A DNA stretch of 64,000 nucleotides from Uloborus plumipes (lineage: Eukaryota > Arthropoda > Arachnida > Araneae > Uloboridae): positions 62,001-126,000 of the forward strand of contig JAXGGA010001604.1 in the NCBI GenBank assembly GCA_038373865.1, read 5' to 3'. Below the pieces are notes generated by a model. It was given only the letters and a program-made list of their open reading frames with translations. It ran no database searches and was not told the DNA's origin. The translations under genes and the position numbers were made by a program. Shown here piece by piece: positions 11,601 through 20,174 of this stretch; position 1 is the stretch's first letter; each line of letters starts with the position of its first letter.

Positions 11601-13377
11601 CTTCATACTTGACACTGATGCGAGCCACGAGAGCGTTGGAGCTGTTTTATCTCAAGAAATAGACGGTAACGAACATGTAATCGCCTACTGGAGCAAATGC
11701 TTATCCAAGTCGGAGCGAAATTATTGTGTCACGAGAAAGGAATTGCTCGCCATAGTTAAAGCTGTAGAACATTTCCATCATTACCTCTACGGCCGTAAAT
11801 TCCTGCTCCGGACTGATCATGCTTCTTTGACTTGGCTTTTGAATTTCAAGAATCCAGAGGGCCAGGTAGCCAGGTGGATACAGCGGCTCCAGGAATATGA
11901 CATCGAGATCAAGCACCGAAAAGGTTTGTCACACGGTAATGCTGACGCATTATCAAGAAGACCTTGTTCCGAGAACTGCCATTATTGCTCCCGAATTGAG
12001 AAACAGTACGGGACGACAATCCCTACTGCCTGTCAAGTTACTGCTACTTCATCATCTTCAGATCCTGATCCATGGAGTGATGACCAAGTAAGAAAAGATC
12101 AGCTTGAAGACCCAGACCTAAAGCCTATCATAGAGTTAATGGAAAAGGACAGTCGGCGACCTAGTTGGCAAGACGTTTCTCTCTACAGTCCTGCAACGAA
12201 AAGATACTGGGCTCTATGGAAATCTCTCCAGTTGCGAAATGGCGTCCTGTATCGGAAATGGGAATCTGACGATGGCAAAGCATTTAAATGGCAGTTACTC
12301 CTTCCCAGATCAAGAATTCCAGACGTTCTAAAGGAATTGCACAGTAGTCCGACTGGAGGACACTTTGGTATCTTGAAAACCCTCCACAAGGTTCGAGAGC
12401 GCTTCTTCTGGAGCAAGGCGAAGGATGACGTAGAGAAGTGGTGTCATTCTTGTGACGCCTGTGCTGCCCGTAAAGGACCGAAGAGAAGAAGCCACGGGAA
12501 GCTACATCTTTACAACGTAGGAGCTCCTTTCGAACGAATTGGGATCGACATTCTTGGTCCTCTACCGAAAACTACTGATGGGAACAAATACATCCTCGTT
12601 TCCATTGACTATTTCACCAAATGGCCCGAAGCATATTCCATTCCGGATCAAGAAGCTACCACTGTAGCAGAGACTCTAGTCCAGCATTGGATCTCGAGAT
12701 ATGGAACACCTTTGCAGATCCACTCCGATCAGGGGAGAAACTTCATCTCTGCTGTGTTTAAGGGCCTATGTAAAATCCTCAAAATTGAGAAAACTCGAAC
12801 GACACCACTACACCCACAATCGGACGGCATGGTGGAGAGATTCAACAGGACAATCCTTAATAATCTCTCGCTTATGGTCTCCAAAAATCAACAGGATTGG
12901 GACAAGAAACTTCCTCTGTTCCTGCTGGCCTACCGCAGTGCTGTCCACGAGACCACCGGATATTCCCCATCACAGATGCTCTTCGGCCGAGAGCTTCGGC
13001 TACCTTGTGATCTCGTCTTCGGTCTCCCTCCAGATGCGCCTTCATCGCCTGAGGAATACGTCCAGGATCTCCAGGCCCGGTTGGAAGACGTTCATCACTT
13101 CGCACGGGAGCGAATCAACATTGCGACGGAGAAAATGAAGACCCGATACGACACAAGGTCCACTGGCCATGACTTTCAAGAAGGTGACAAGGTGTGGCTA
13201 TGGAATCCCATCCGACGTAAAGGTCTGTCACCCAAATTGCAGTCGCATTGGGATGGACCCTACACAGTCCTCCACCGGCTGAACGACGTCGTAGTGAGGA
13301 TCCAGAAGTCATCACATTCCAAACCTAGGGTTGTCCATTATGATCGGCTAGCCCCATACTATGGCCATAGTTCGTAA
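8626..13377 (+). CDS. Ty3/Gypsy gag-pol polyprotein (1583 aa)
   Basis: A single frame encodes the structural and enzymatic proteins of the retrotransposon. Gag begins with a hydrophilic, probably coiled-coil segment made of five 11-residue ANQEQLKN-type repeats (residues 24-78). A CCHC zinc knuckle (CWKCGGEGHVRRNC) starts at residue 379. The aspartic protease has VDTGA with catalytic D433. The reverse transcriptase has YLDD at 849-852. RNase H shows DTDAS from D996. Integrase has a zinc-binding H1246/H1254/C1273/C1276, the triad D1308, D1368, E1404 (35 residues between the last two) and a GPY module at 1544-1546. I see no chromodomain and no envelope. The ATG at 8626 is the first in frame after the primer binding site. 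Gag and pol are fused without a frameshift, so any excess of Gag must arise some other way. All catalytic residues are present, so it is probably functional. Confidence 0.95.
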   Translation: MVITRAMEEQLQKLLDAINAVKSDMTANQEQLKNDMAANQEQLKNDMAANQEQLKNDMAANQEQLKNDLATNQEQLKSDLTASITSSQEEIKSDLTSMKSLVETKFTNIENKVEVLEEKVDSVENRITTVENHMEKKIKEIESKLSASSNNSSDCVAAAGTSRPSIKLATFDGKTSWNIYKKQFLIVAEANSWDSSTKACHLAASLRGDAADILQTFPEDKHRDFEALSSALELRFGEVCQKEISQLQLKSRLQRAGETLQVFAADVEKLSHLAFSDCPSGVRDNLALNYFIDGVRNLEIQTALRMADIKDLKSGLVYAMKFEAAQQMSRKDRHSTRGVEVSAQDSISTRLSEIERQIKEMSGTLKKTRKDQSGQTLKCWKCGGEGHVRRNCEARQEKKTSPKVFQISPRSGGCNGLFIYAYVNGFPCEMIVDTGANVTIIKTDVAHQFGLKILWTPPCVTLQTVTGDKIEIEGKVNLEIMFGSATYHHTAFVADITDPFILGLDFLRKFDFSIDFKNNELHSIREDIAIFNAENNLKSAHQIIAQTDLVIPPRSEILIPGSIKENNSFKFGLIEYPNQSNSLKGVLVASTLVDLSRNAVPVRVANVSERPRNIKKGEVLATCTPVNCIIRRIDSFETVSSESLTSKLIGSAPLSTDQRYAAEKLVDNFKQVFSSTPEDVGRTSLAQHRIDTRDHPPIKQHPRRLPFPKKEEVQILLKEMQENDVIEPSSSPWASPIVLVRKKDGSTRFCVDYRRLNDITKKDSYPLPRIDDTLDTLSGHKWFSTLDLKSGYWQVEIHPDDREKTAFTTGQGLWQFKVMPFGLCNAPATFERLMESVLRGLSYESCLVYLDDIIIIGRSFEEHLANLRKVLQKLKEANLKLSPSKCNLFRREVNYLGHIISSEGVRTDPDKVSAVKNWSRPENVHQLRSFLGLCTYYRKFVKGFSNIARPLHKLTESKQKFEWSKECEDAFLQLKEALTSTPILSYPQPEKPFILDTDASHESVGAVLSQEIDGNEHVIAYWSKCLSKSERNYCVTRKELLAIVKAVEHFHHYLYGRKFLLRTDHASLTWLLNFKNPEGQVARWIQRLQEYDIEIKHRKGLSHGNADALSRRPCSENCHYCSRIEKQYGTTIPTACQVTATSSSSDPDPWSDDQVRKDQLEDPDLKPIIELMEKDSRRPSWQDVSLYSPATKRYWALWKSLQLRNGVLYRKWESDDGKAFKWQLLLPRSRIPDVLKELHSSPTGGHFGILKTLHKVRERFFWSKAKDDVEKWCHSCDACAARKGPKRRSHGKLHLYNVGAPFERIGIDILGPLPKTTDGNKYILVSIDYFTKWPEAYSIPDQEATTVAETLVQHWISRYGTPLQIHSDQGRNFISAVFKGLCKILKIEKTRTTPLHPQSDGMVERFNRTILNNLSLMVSKNQQDWDKKLPLFLLAYRSAVHETTGYSPSQMLFGRELRLPCDLVFGLPPDAPSSPEEYVQDLQARLEDVHHFARERINIATEKMKTRYDTRSTGHDFQEGDKVWLWNPIRRKGLSPKLQSHWDGPYTVLHRLNDVVVRIQKSSHSKPRVVHYDRLAPYYGHSS
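8695..8859 (+). repeat. Five 33-bp in-frame tandem repeats in gag
   Basis: Five units of 33 bases encode D(M/L)xANQEQLK(N/S). The middle three are nearly identical at DNA level and the outer ones diverge. The 11-residue period suits an extended helical coiled coil, and the copy number probably varies between element copies. Confidence 0.9.
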
Positions 13378-13596
13378 ATTAAATGTAAAGCTACCATGGT
13401 AATTTGTTTGTAAATTTTGTAAATAACTTTTGCCTTTAATTGTTTGTAATATTTCTCTATCAATGTTATTATTTCTTTCATGTTCTCATTTTTATTGTTT
13501 ATCATGTTTATGATTGGTCATCATGTAATGTGTGCATCTGTAAGTCTTCCCTTGCTTCCTTTCTGGGGATTGTACTGCCCGGGACGTGCAGTCCTT
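13378..13596 (+). other. Gypsy 3' untranslated region
   Basis: AT-rich spacer between the gag-pol stop codon and the polypurine tract. No second frame such as env is present. Confidence 0.6.
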
Positions 13597-13609
13597 GGGA
13601 AGGGGGCAA
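13597..13609 (+). promoter_or_regulatory. Polypurine tract
   Basis: GGGAAGGGGGCAA lies directly upstream of the 3' LTR. It is the usual plus-strand primer site. Confidence 0.8.
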
Positions 13610-14229
13610 TGTTACAAATCTTGTAAATAGTTGTTGTTTTTCCTGCCTTGCATCATTTTCATTAGTTTTGGTTTTATCTGACGTCATGTTGCAAAAGTAT
13701 CTGAAGATATCACTTTTATCACTTGTATACCGGCCCCGTAACACTTTGTAGTTTTTACACTTGCCCTAACTTTAATAAGCGTGAAGAAATTTTCGCTCGG
13801 AGTGGTGTTTTTCTTTTTATTTCTAGCGTTTTCTTGAATGAATTGTTTAAAGTTATGAATGATTTGGAATATTCCAGATATTACTAGAAAGTTGTCGGGA
13901 ATTCTTTCCGTGTATAAATAGCTGGCCTTGAACACAAGTCAGTCAGTTCTTTTCAGATGTTGATTTCTGAGAGTGCTCGTTTTTATTCGCTTTGGGCGAA
14001 TGTTGTTTTTACTTTTGTAATTTCTTAATTACTGTTCACGTTAGATACGTGGTGCTGATTTACTGTTGAGAGTACAGTGTACTGTTGGCTGCCTAATTGC
14101 TGGATGTTTAGCAATTGTTTCCTGCTCTTATTGTAAATAGTGTAAATACTTGTAAATAAATTTATAGTTACTTCCTCAAGATTGGAATGCTCATTTAAAG
14201 AAAGTTGAAGGTGCTACGGACTCGTTACA
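13610..14229 (+). repeat. 3' LTR
   Basis: 620 bases, same sequence as the 5' LTR by eye, followed by the second ATAC target duplication at 14230-14233. Both LTRs contain the same 83-codon minus-strand frame, a by-product of the repeat and not a gene. Confidence 0.93.
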
Positions 14230-14555
14230 ATACTTATTTTTGTTTCGTTCTTTTTCCAGGGTTGCCAGACGTAGTATTTTTGATTCTACGGTAGTATTTT
14301 TTCGGCCCAAATAAGGAGCGTAGTATTTTTCTGGCAACCCAGTTTCCAATATACTAATGACTTAATTATAAAAGATTTGGCGGATTTTTTTTTTTTTTTT
14401 TCATTTTCATAGATTTCGCATTTCAGCAACATTGATTTTGGCAATAGTAGTGATGTTTGGAAATAGTAGTATTTTGTAATATGTAAGAATGAAGGCTTTC
14501 ACGGCCGGAGTAAATACTAGTTACGGATTCCGGGCTGTTGTGCCGTGGTCTGGAT

Positions 14556-14610
14556 GACTTTAGTCCATACGTTTCAATCGCAACTGCGGCGATCATCTTC
14601 AGTGGATGTC
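14556..14610 (-). ncRNA. Hammerhead-ribozyme-like motif in PLE family 1 (dimer type)
   Basis: The minus strand carries CTGAAGA, then a stem (GATCGC with GCGATT, loop CGCAGTT), then GAAAC. Palindromic ACGT follows as a helix III that could pair between two molecules, then a candidate GUA cleavage site and TGGA, which pairs with TCCA just before CTGAAGA. An outer GAC/GTC pair extends helix I. One extra T sits between CTGAAGA and helix II. Hammerhead ribozymes in PLE terminal repeats are known. The folding here is my reading by eye. Confidence 0.6.
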
Positions 14611-14681
14611 GTTGATTTATTTGGCGACTGATGCGAAATTTCGAACTGCTGCAAGATTTTAAATTGAAAACGCAGCGCCCT

Positions 14682-15341
14682 CTACTTTCCGGCTCGGGAT
14701 TGACAGATGACTGGATGCCAAAGCTTGTTAACTTTTACTTCTTCTTCCTTCTTGTTAAAATTATTTGGGTGTTTGAAAATTTCAATGGCCTCTCTATGCA
14801 ATCTGGGGAAAAAATTTGAAGTCCGTGAAATTATTTTGGCCTCATTGAATTTTATATCATGTATTCCATTACTGAAAGTGTGCTCCGCGATCGCCGACTT
14901 TTCAGTCTGACCCAGCCGGCAATTTCTCTGATGCTCTTTGATTCTTGTATTGACACTCCGTTTTGTCGTCCCGATATAAACTAACCCACAGGAACAGGGG
15001 ATCTTATAAACTCCTGCGGCGGACAACGGGTCTCTAGCATCTTTCACTGAACGCAGCAGGTCGCTGACTCTATTGGAGGGCTTGAAAACCGTCTTAATAT
15101 TATGTCGACGTAAAAGTCTTTCAATTCGGTCTGTGACGTCCTCAACGTAGGGAAGGTAGGCTATGGACTTGACCGGTTCTTCTTTAGGCGTCTTTCTTTC
15201 AGTCTTGGGGTGGAAAGCTCTCTTAATTTCTTGTTTAGAAAATCCATTGGCTTGGAAGACATTAGTAAGGTGGGCAAGTTCATTTTCAAAAGCAGACGGT
15301 TCGCAGATTCTAGAGGCCCTGACGAAAAGTGTCCTCGACAA
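14682..15341 (-). pseudogene. Penelope-like polyprotein C-terminus with GIY-YIG endonuclease (219 aa, partial)
   Basis: An open frame covering the end of a PLE polyprotein. Residues 1-105 look like the linker after the reverse transcriptase (for example PYVEDVTDRIERLLRRHNIK at 64-83). The GIY-YIG nuclease follows: GVY at 110-112, VYIG at 121-124, R133 in RIKEHQ, the CRLG block at 141-144, and E184 in HREAIEIF as the likely metal-binding Glu. Family members nick target DNA to prime reverse transcription. The nuclease residues look intact, but the RT domain is absent, so the product cannot transpose by itself. The ATG at 15341 is not a natural start. The real protein would have begun upstream of the truncation. 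Confidence 0.85.
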
Positions 15342-15400
15342 AAGAGGGGAGTGTTAAAAACACTTTTCGTCAGGGCCTCTAGAATCTGCGCCTATCCCGG

Positions 15401-17082
15401 TTAAACCACGAAGCTGTGGTAGGTACGGGGGACCCTGGAGGTGTGAAATGAAATGTATTGGCTTAGATCTAAATTTAAGATTTGCTTCAAGAAGTGTATA
15501 ATTCTTGTGTTATCCGACTTGGAAGTTCTAAACAAATGCTATCATAAGCAAAAAAAAAAAAAAAAAAAAACAGTCGTTCTTCTGATTGGTACTTGGATTT
15601 AAATGTACGATTCAGTTTTCTAAACAAAAATTGCTCGGGAATAAGAATATGAATTTTAATTAATATTTCCTGTAACTTCAGTCCCGCAAAGATGAGATTT
15701 GGCTAAGAACACTCTTGATTAAGTCTTCTTTTGAGCAAGAAAAGAATGATAAACATCGGCTAGTCCGTTTGAGAGCTGTGATACGACATACAAACACACA
15801 CAAATACACATATAATGTCTGATTTTCTCAGGTAAAACCTTCCGCGTATTAACGCATGCGTCAGGTCTTCTCTGATCTTACCAAAATAGGGGTAATGGGT
15901 AAGATAACAATAAGGGGAAGAAGAACAAGAAGCATTTGAAGCCGTATCAAACAACGTAGAGCGATGCTGATTTCAAATACATAGTTCAGTTGAATATGTA
16001 GAAAGGATAGGAAGTGCAAGTTTTAAATTGAAAACTTCGGAAAGTTCCCACACGTAACCCATCACCCCTTTTTTAAGTGGAATGGTTCGCGAGTGCTAGG
16101 CGCGGCTTCGCAGACGGACATTACACACGTCAAACCTGCAACTCCTTTTCCTTTTTTGCGTCGGATGTTGAGAAACAAAATTGCTACTTTTTAACATATT
16201 TTGTAAAATACTGCCTTGGAAAGATAAGGAGCAGAAATGGGTTTTTAAGAATGAACGCGTTTTGGATTCCATACTAACAATAGGCAAATGTTGGGGTTGG
16301 ACATTTTTTTTTTTTTTTGAGCTTTGTTTCCAGCGGAAACCAAATAAGAAAGCTTGTGCATTAAAGCTGAAGAACAATAGATGATAAAATGAAATAAAAA
16401 TGATAATTATGATAATAATAATAATAATAATAATAAAGAAAAATAAAGAAATATTGCAGTAACTGCCCTTTAATTTCCTAAGGAAGAGTACAACAGATAA
16501 GCTTGAACATAATGAAACAGACGAAGTAAAATATGACATTAGAAGCTTGAACATTATTATCCTTATAAGCACATATTTAATCTCTTTTAAATCGAAGGTA
16601 GCATTTCCATGTTATTGATATACTGCTTAATTATATCTTTACAGAAAAGATGCCGGTCGGTGCAATACTTCGAAGCAGAAACCTCTCATTGATTTAATAT
16701 CTTTTCCCATGACAGAGAACACACTTTTGTTCTACCACTGCATCTGAAACTTGATCTTCGTATTCTAAATCCTTGTTCGCTAAATAATTACGCTAAAGGG
16801 TGTCGCAGCATATGTTCTGGTTCCCATTCACCAATCGTAATGGGGCATATCGAATGACGTTGGAATGAAAGTGAAAGCGGATACATTCGAATTCGAAGCA
16901 TTGCATCCTGAAGGATTTGAATCCATAACGAGCTTCAAGACTAGTCTCAAAAGAACAATGCAGCGTTTGAGTTATTGAAAAGTTTTAACCAACGCGCAAA
17001 ATTTTACCGCAAAACCCACGCGAATATTAACTCTTTATAGATCATAGAGGACGGGTGTCCCCTAAGTCATAAGATTCATTTT
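15401..17082. other. No recognisable gene
   Basis: It contains a poly-A tract (15550-15570) and an AAT microsatellite (16411-16434). The 158-codon minus-strand frame at 16096-16572 is driven by that microsatellite and encodes a poly-Ile run. I find no supported element. Confidence 0.45.
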
Positions 17083-17750
17083 ATAAATCACCCGGCATTG
17101 CCCGGGTGCTTATTAATACAACATAGCTCTAAAAAAATTATATGTGTCAATGTTCCAAGGTAATTAGAACATGAATTATAATTTTTTAAAACTTATTTCA
17201 TGCTAAAATGGAATAGGTGAGCCTTAAATTGATAATTCATTGTTAATCGCAATCTTTGCAGGAAAATACTCATACTTCAATGTGTTAAATTTTATCGATT
17301 TGTACGCTTAAAGGCTTATCTCTATCCTGGGGTGCTAAGCGCAAATGTGGTATCTGCAGTCGAGACACCATGTATTTGATTCAGATGAAACTTTGTCAGT
17401 ATTTTTTTTTAAAATATTTCCCGTTCTCAAATAATCATATAATTTTGTATTTAAGTAAAATACGACATAAAGAGCCAAGTGGCGACAACTCAATTTTCTT
17501 AAAAAGTGCAGGTACGACTTTTGTGCTTAGCACGACAGTATTACTCCATCTATTCAAAAGTGAAAGAAAATGGCCATTTTGAGACGAAAAATTTGAATTT
17601 TTAGCTTTTTTGGGTTTTTTTTAAATTTTAAAACCCTGCTTATGTGAATTCTAGTGCATCAAAGAACCTCTGTGCCAAGTTTGATAAAAATCCGACGAAA
17701 ATTGTGGATTTGTATAAGGAACAAACATGCATATATATAAACATACATCC

Positions 17751-17757
<7 letters not shown>
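17083..17757 (-). mobile_element. Helitron-like element, family C copy 1
   Basis: On the minus strand it runs from the TA-rich centre (5' end) to a CCCGG/CCGGG hairpin at 17096-17112. The terminal CTAG seen in other copies has drifted. It shares long stretches (CCAAGTTTGATAAAAATCCG and TTGTATAAGGAACAAAC) with 21781-22166 and 48815-49125. Non-coding. Confidence 0.55.

Positions 17758-17783
<26 letters not shown>
17754..17783. repeat. (TA)n microsatellite
   Basis: About 15 TA units at the junction of two head-to-head Helitron-like copies. Confidence 0.9.
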
Positions 17784-17786
<3 letters not shown>

Positions 17787-18134
17787 GGATGTATGTTTGT
17801 TCCTTATACAAATACAGTTTTCGTCGGATTTTTATCAAACTTGGCACAGAGGTTCCTCGATGAACTAGAATTAACATAGGCGTAGTTTTGAAGTCCAAAA
17901 AGCTCAAAGCTCAAATTTTTTGTGACCATTTTCTTTCAATTTTGAATAGATAGAGTAATGGAGATAAGCCTTTGGAAATCCACATTGTTAAAATTGTACA
18001 CATTGAGATATGAATATTTTCCAACAAAGATTACGATTAACAATGAATTATCAATTTAAGGCTCATCCATTTCATTTAAGCATAAAATAAGTCAAACATA
18101 ATGCAATACCGGGCAACGCCGGGTAATATGCTAG
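17784..18134 (+). mobile_element. Helitron-like element, family C copy 2 (internally deleted)
   Basis: Plus strand: AAAGGGATGTATGTTTGTTCC at the start region, mirrored by the minus-strand copy to the left, and a 3' end with a short CCGG hairpin (CCGGGCAACGCCGGG) 8 bases before CTAG at 18131-18134, followed by host T. The hairpin and CTAG-T end are the Helitron signature. Confidence 0.55.
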
Positions 18135-18667
18135 TTGTCTAATAAAAATGAATATGTTTAAAGATTACACCCCAGATTAAGCATTGACAATCAAACGTGG
18201 ATGTTTATTTTCTATCTCCAGTTTCAAGCCATGCAAAAGATAGAACATAATAACATTTCAGATCACTATCAAGCGCTAGAACATACCTACACGCTCCGGG
18301 CAGTTAACAAGACAACGAAGATGGCACATTATTTTGCTTCCGACGTTTTGAGTTACTAATCTGACGTTTCCCTTGATGGATGGAGGCAGAAAATGATCGC
18401 TCCCGTGATCTTTCTCTCCGTAATAAGGCTCTGCGTTGATAGATTAAGCTTTCAGGGAAATTCAGCGACAGGAGCCCTTTTTGAGGGAAATTTCTGCGTG
18501 ATAAATTTCGTTTGTTATTAAATATTAAAGTGGATGTTTTGTTTTATAAAAAGTTACAATGAACAGCAAATTTTAACTTTTTTTTCTGTCACTTAGATGA
18601 AACTATGAGTTTCGGCAGAGTGTGTTAATCTGGCAAAACTAGTAAGAGTCACAGTATAATTTGAAAG
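18135..18667. other. No recognisable feature
   Basis: Unique-looking AT-rich sequence. Confidence 0.5.
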
Positions 18668-18669
18668 CA

Positions 18670-18949
18670 CACTGTAAAAAATTAATGTTGTTTTTACATT
18701 ATAATACAACTAGTTTTGTTGTAATAAACTGTAAAAATAGTTAATGTTACAGTAATTAATTGTAAAATTGCTAACTTTACTGTACTAAACGGTAAAATTG
18801 CTAATTCTACAGTAATAAACCGTAAAATTGCTAAGTCTACAGTAAGAAAATGAAATTGCTAGTTTCAAAGTTTATTACAATGCATTTTACAGTATTAACC
18901 TCGGCTGCCAGTACTGTACTGTAAAAACAACAGTTCATTTTTTGCAGTG
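18670..18949. mobile_element. CACTG-ended MITE, copy 2
   Basis: It starts CACTGTAAAAAATTAATG and ends CATTTTTTGCAGTG, with CA on both sides (18668-18669 and 18950-18951) as a candidate 2-bp duplication. The interior has four or more AAACTGTAAAATTGCTAA-type units. A second partial copy without clean ends follows at about 18960-19095. Confidence 0.75.
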
Positions 18950-19095
18950 CAGAAACATGCTAACATTGCTAATATTACAGTAATAAATTTTAAAAGTACT
19001 AATTTTACAGTTTATTACTGTGCACTTTACAGTTTTAAACTGTAACCTCTGTTTTCTGTAATATACTGTAAAAACAAAAGTTTATTTTTTGAAAT

Positions 19096-20174
19096 GTGTC
19101 TTTCCCTTTATGTGTCAATTTGTGCCAAGGAATATTGAAAAGTAACAGAAACACGAAAGCATTTAGTACCTTTACTGAATTCTTGGAGCTTTCACTAACT
19201 ATTATCGTGTCAATCTGTCTTTCTTTTAATGGTCCCTAAAAAACAAAGATTATTAGCGAGATTATGTTCCGTTTCAATAATGAAAATTGGGGGATAATTA
19301 CTTTAAGAAGAGTGATGAGTTTGATAAATAAAAAACTCGAAACATAAATTTTTTATCCGATATTTTCCAACCATAAAACTTGGTTGTTATACTTTACTTA
19401 ACGCTGATATAATTGCTGGAACACTCTTTTATTGATAGGCAAAACATTTTACTCCGAAAAATTTTACATGAGAGCATCCCTTTCATCTCTGTTTAAGGTT
19501 AGTTTAATGCTCTTTTTATACTGGTTTAAGAGATTCAAAAATAATAATTAAAAAGCAAATTTTCATTTAAAGTTTTAAAAGGTACTACGAGCCAAGGTGT
19601 ATTCTTGCTTTTACAGCATAAATAAAAAAAAATGAAAAAAAGAAAAAAAAAACCCAGCTAAATATAACATTAAATGGTCCAAATTACAATCAGTTGACTG
19701 ATTGAATGGCCAAATTTAACTTGCAAGTCATTGAAACTGAAAACCATTTGATTTTTAAAAGCAGCAAAAGGTTATTAGCTGAAGAAATATCAAAGCGCAA
19801 TAGAAATTCATTATTACATCTGTGTGACAAGATCAATTCGCTTCCTCATTAACCGCTTTCCCCTTTTCCGAGAAAGTTTTATGTTCATTGATGGTAATGC
19901 TTTGGTCTTAATTGGAAGGCACAATAGGTTCAGTTAGCATTGATTGATAACATGAAGTATGACTTGACCATTGCCTTTGTCATTCTAAACAGCGCAGTCT
20001 AATTGCACATGGAAATCTCTTCTCAACCCTGTATCAATGTCACATTAATTCAAGAAAGTCCGACGCGTAATTTACCTTACAGATAATATCTAAAGTTAAT
20101 GTACTTGAAAGACAAATAAAATACACACGAAGGAGCTCATTTTAGCATCTGTTCAGCTTTAAATTGTTAACTTA
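19096..20174. other. No recognisable gene
   Basis: AT-rich. Contains a poly-A-rich stretch at 19623-19652. No supported feature. Confidence 0.5.

Larger units (their letters stand above)
7909..14229 (+). mobile_element. Full-length Ty3/Gypsy LTR retrotransposon
   Basis: A 6321-bp element with two 620-bp LTRs that look identical, a tRNA-Lys-type primer binding site, one uninterrupted gag-pol frame, a polypurine tract and a 4-bp target duplication. The order protease, RT, RNase H, integrase is the Ty3/Gypsy order. No envelope-like frame follows pol. Matching LTRs plus an intact frame point to recent insertion and possible activity. It sits inside a Helitron-like element whose paralogue at 39.3-41.0 kb lacks it. 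Confidence 0.95.
7717..14481 (+). mobile_element. Helitron-like element, family B copy 2, interrupted by Gypsy and cut off by a PLE
   Basis: It starts TCTCTACTAATAATAAAG, a TC-led Helitron-type 5' end, and runs through ACGCGCGTAGCGCCAAAACC. The same sequence occurs in reverse orientation at 39320-41005, which keeps the other end. The copy here is split at 7908 by the Gypsy element, resumes at 14230, and is broken again at 14481 by the Penelope-like element. The expected hairpin-CTAG 3' end is not found beyond that. It encodes no Rep/helicase, so it is non-autonomous. A small inverted repeat (GGGTTGCCAG...CTGGCAACCC, 14262-14341) lies within it. Confidence 0.6.
14482..15400 (-). mobile_element. 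5'-truncated Penelope-like element (PLE), family 1
   Basis: Read on the minus strand, it has the C-terminal PLE coding region (GIY-YIG endonuclease) followed by a terminal repeat ending CCGGCCGTGAAAGCC near 14500. The same terminal repeat occurs at 62507-62887. The reverse transcriptase is missing. At the truncated end a 31-base segment (15303-15333) is repeated in inverse at about 15361-15391, a fold-back common in PLEs. It interrupts the Helitron B copy at 14481. The right junction with host DNA is unresolved, and no duplication of the left flank was found there. Confidence 0.8.

Noticed and set aside
12701..13138. 145-codon plus-strand frame inside pol
   Set aside because: Shadow frame of the integrase coding region.
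16096..16572. 158-codon minus-strand frame
   Set aside because: Driven by an AAT microsatellite (poly-Ile) and poly-A. No domain.
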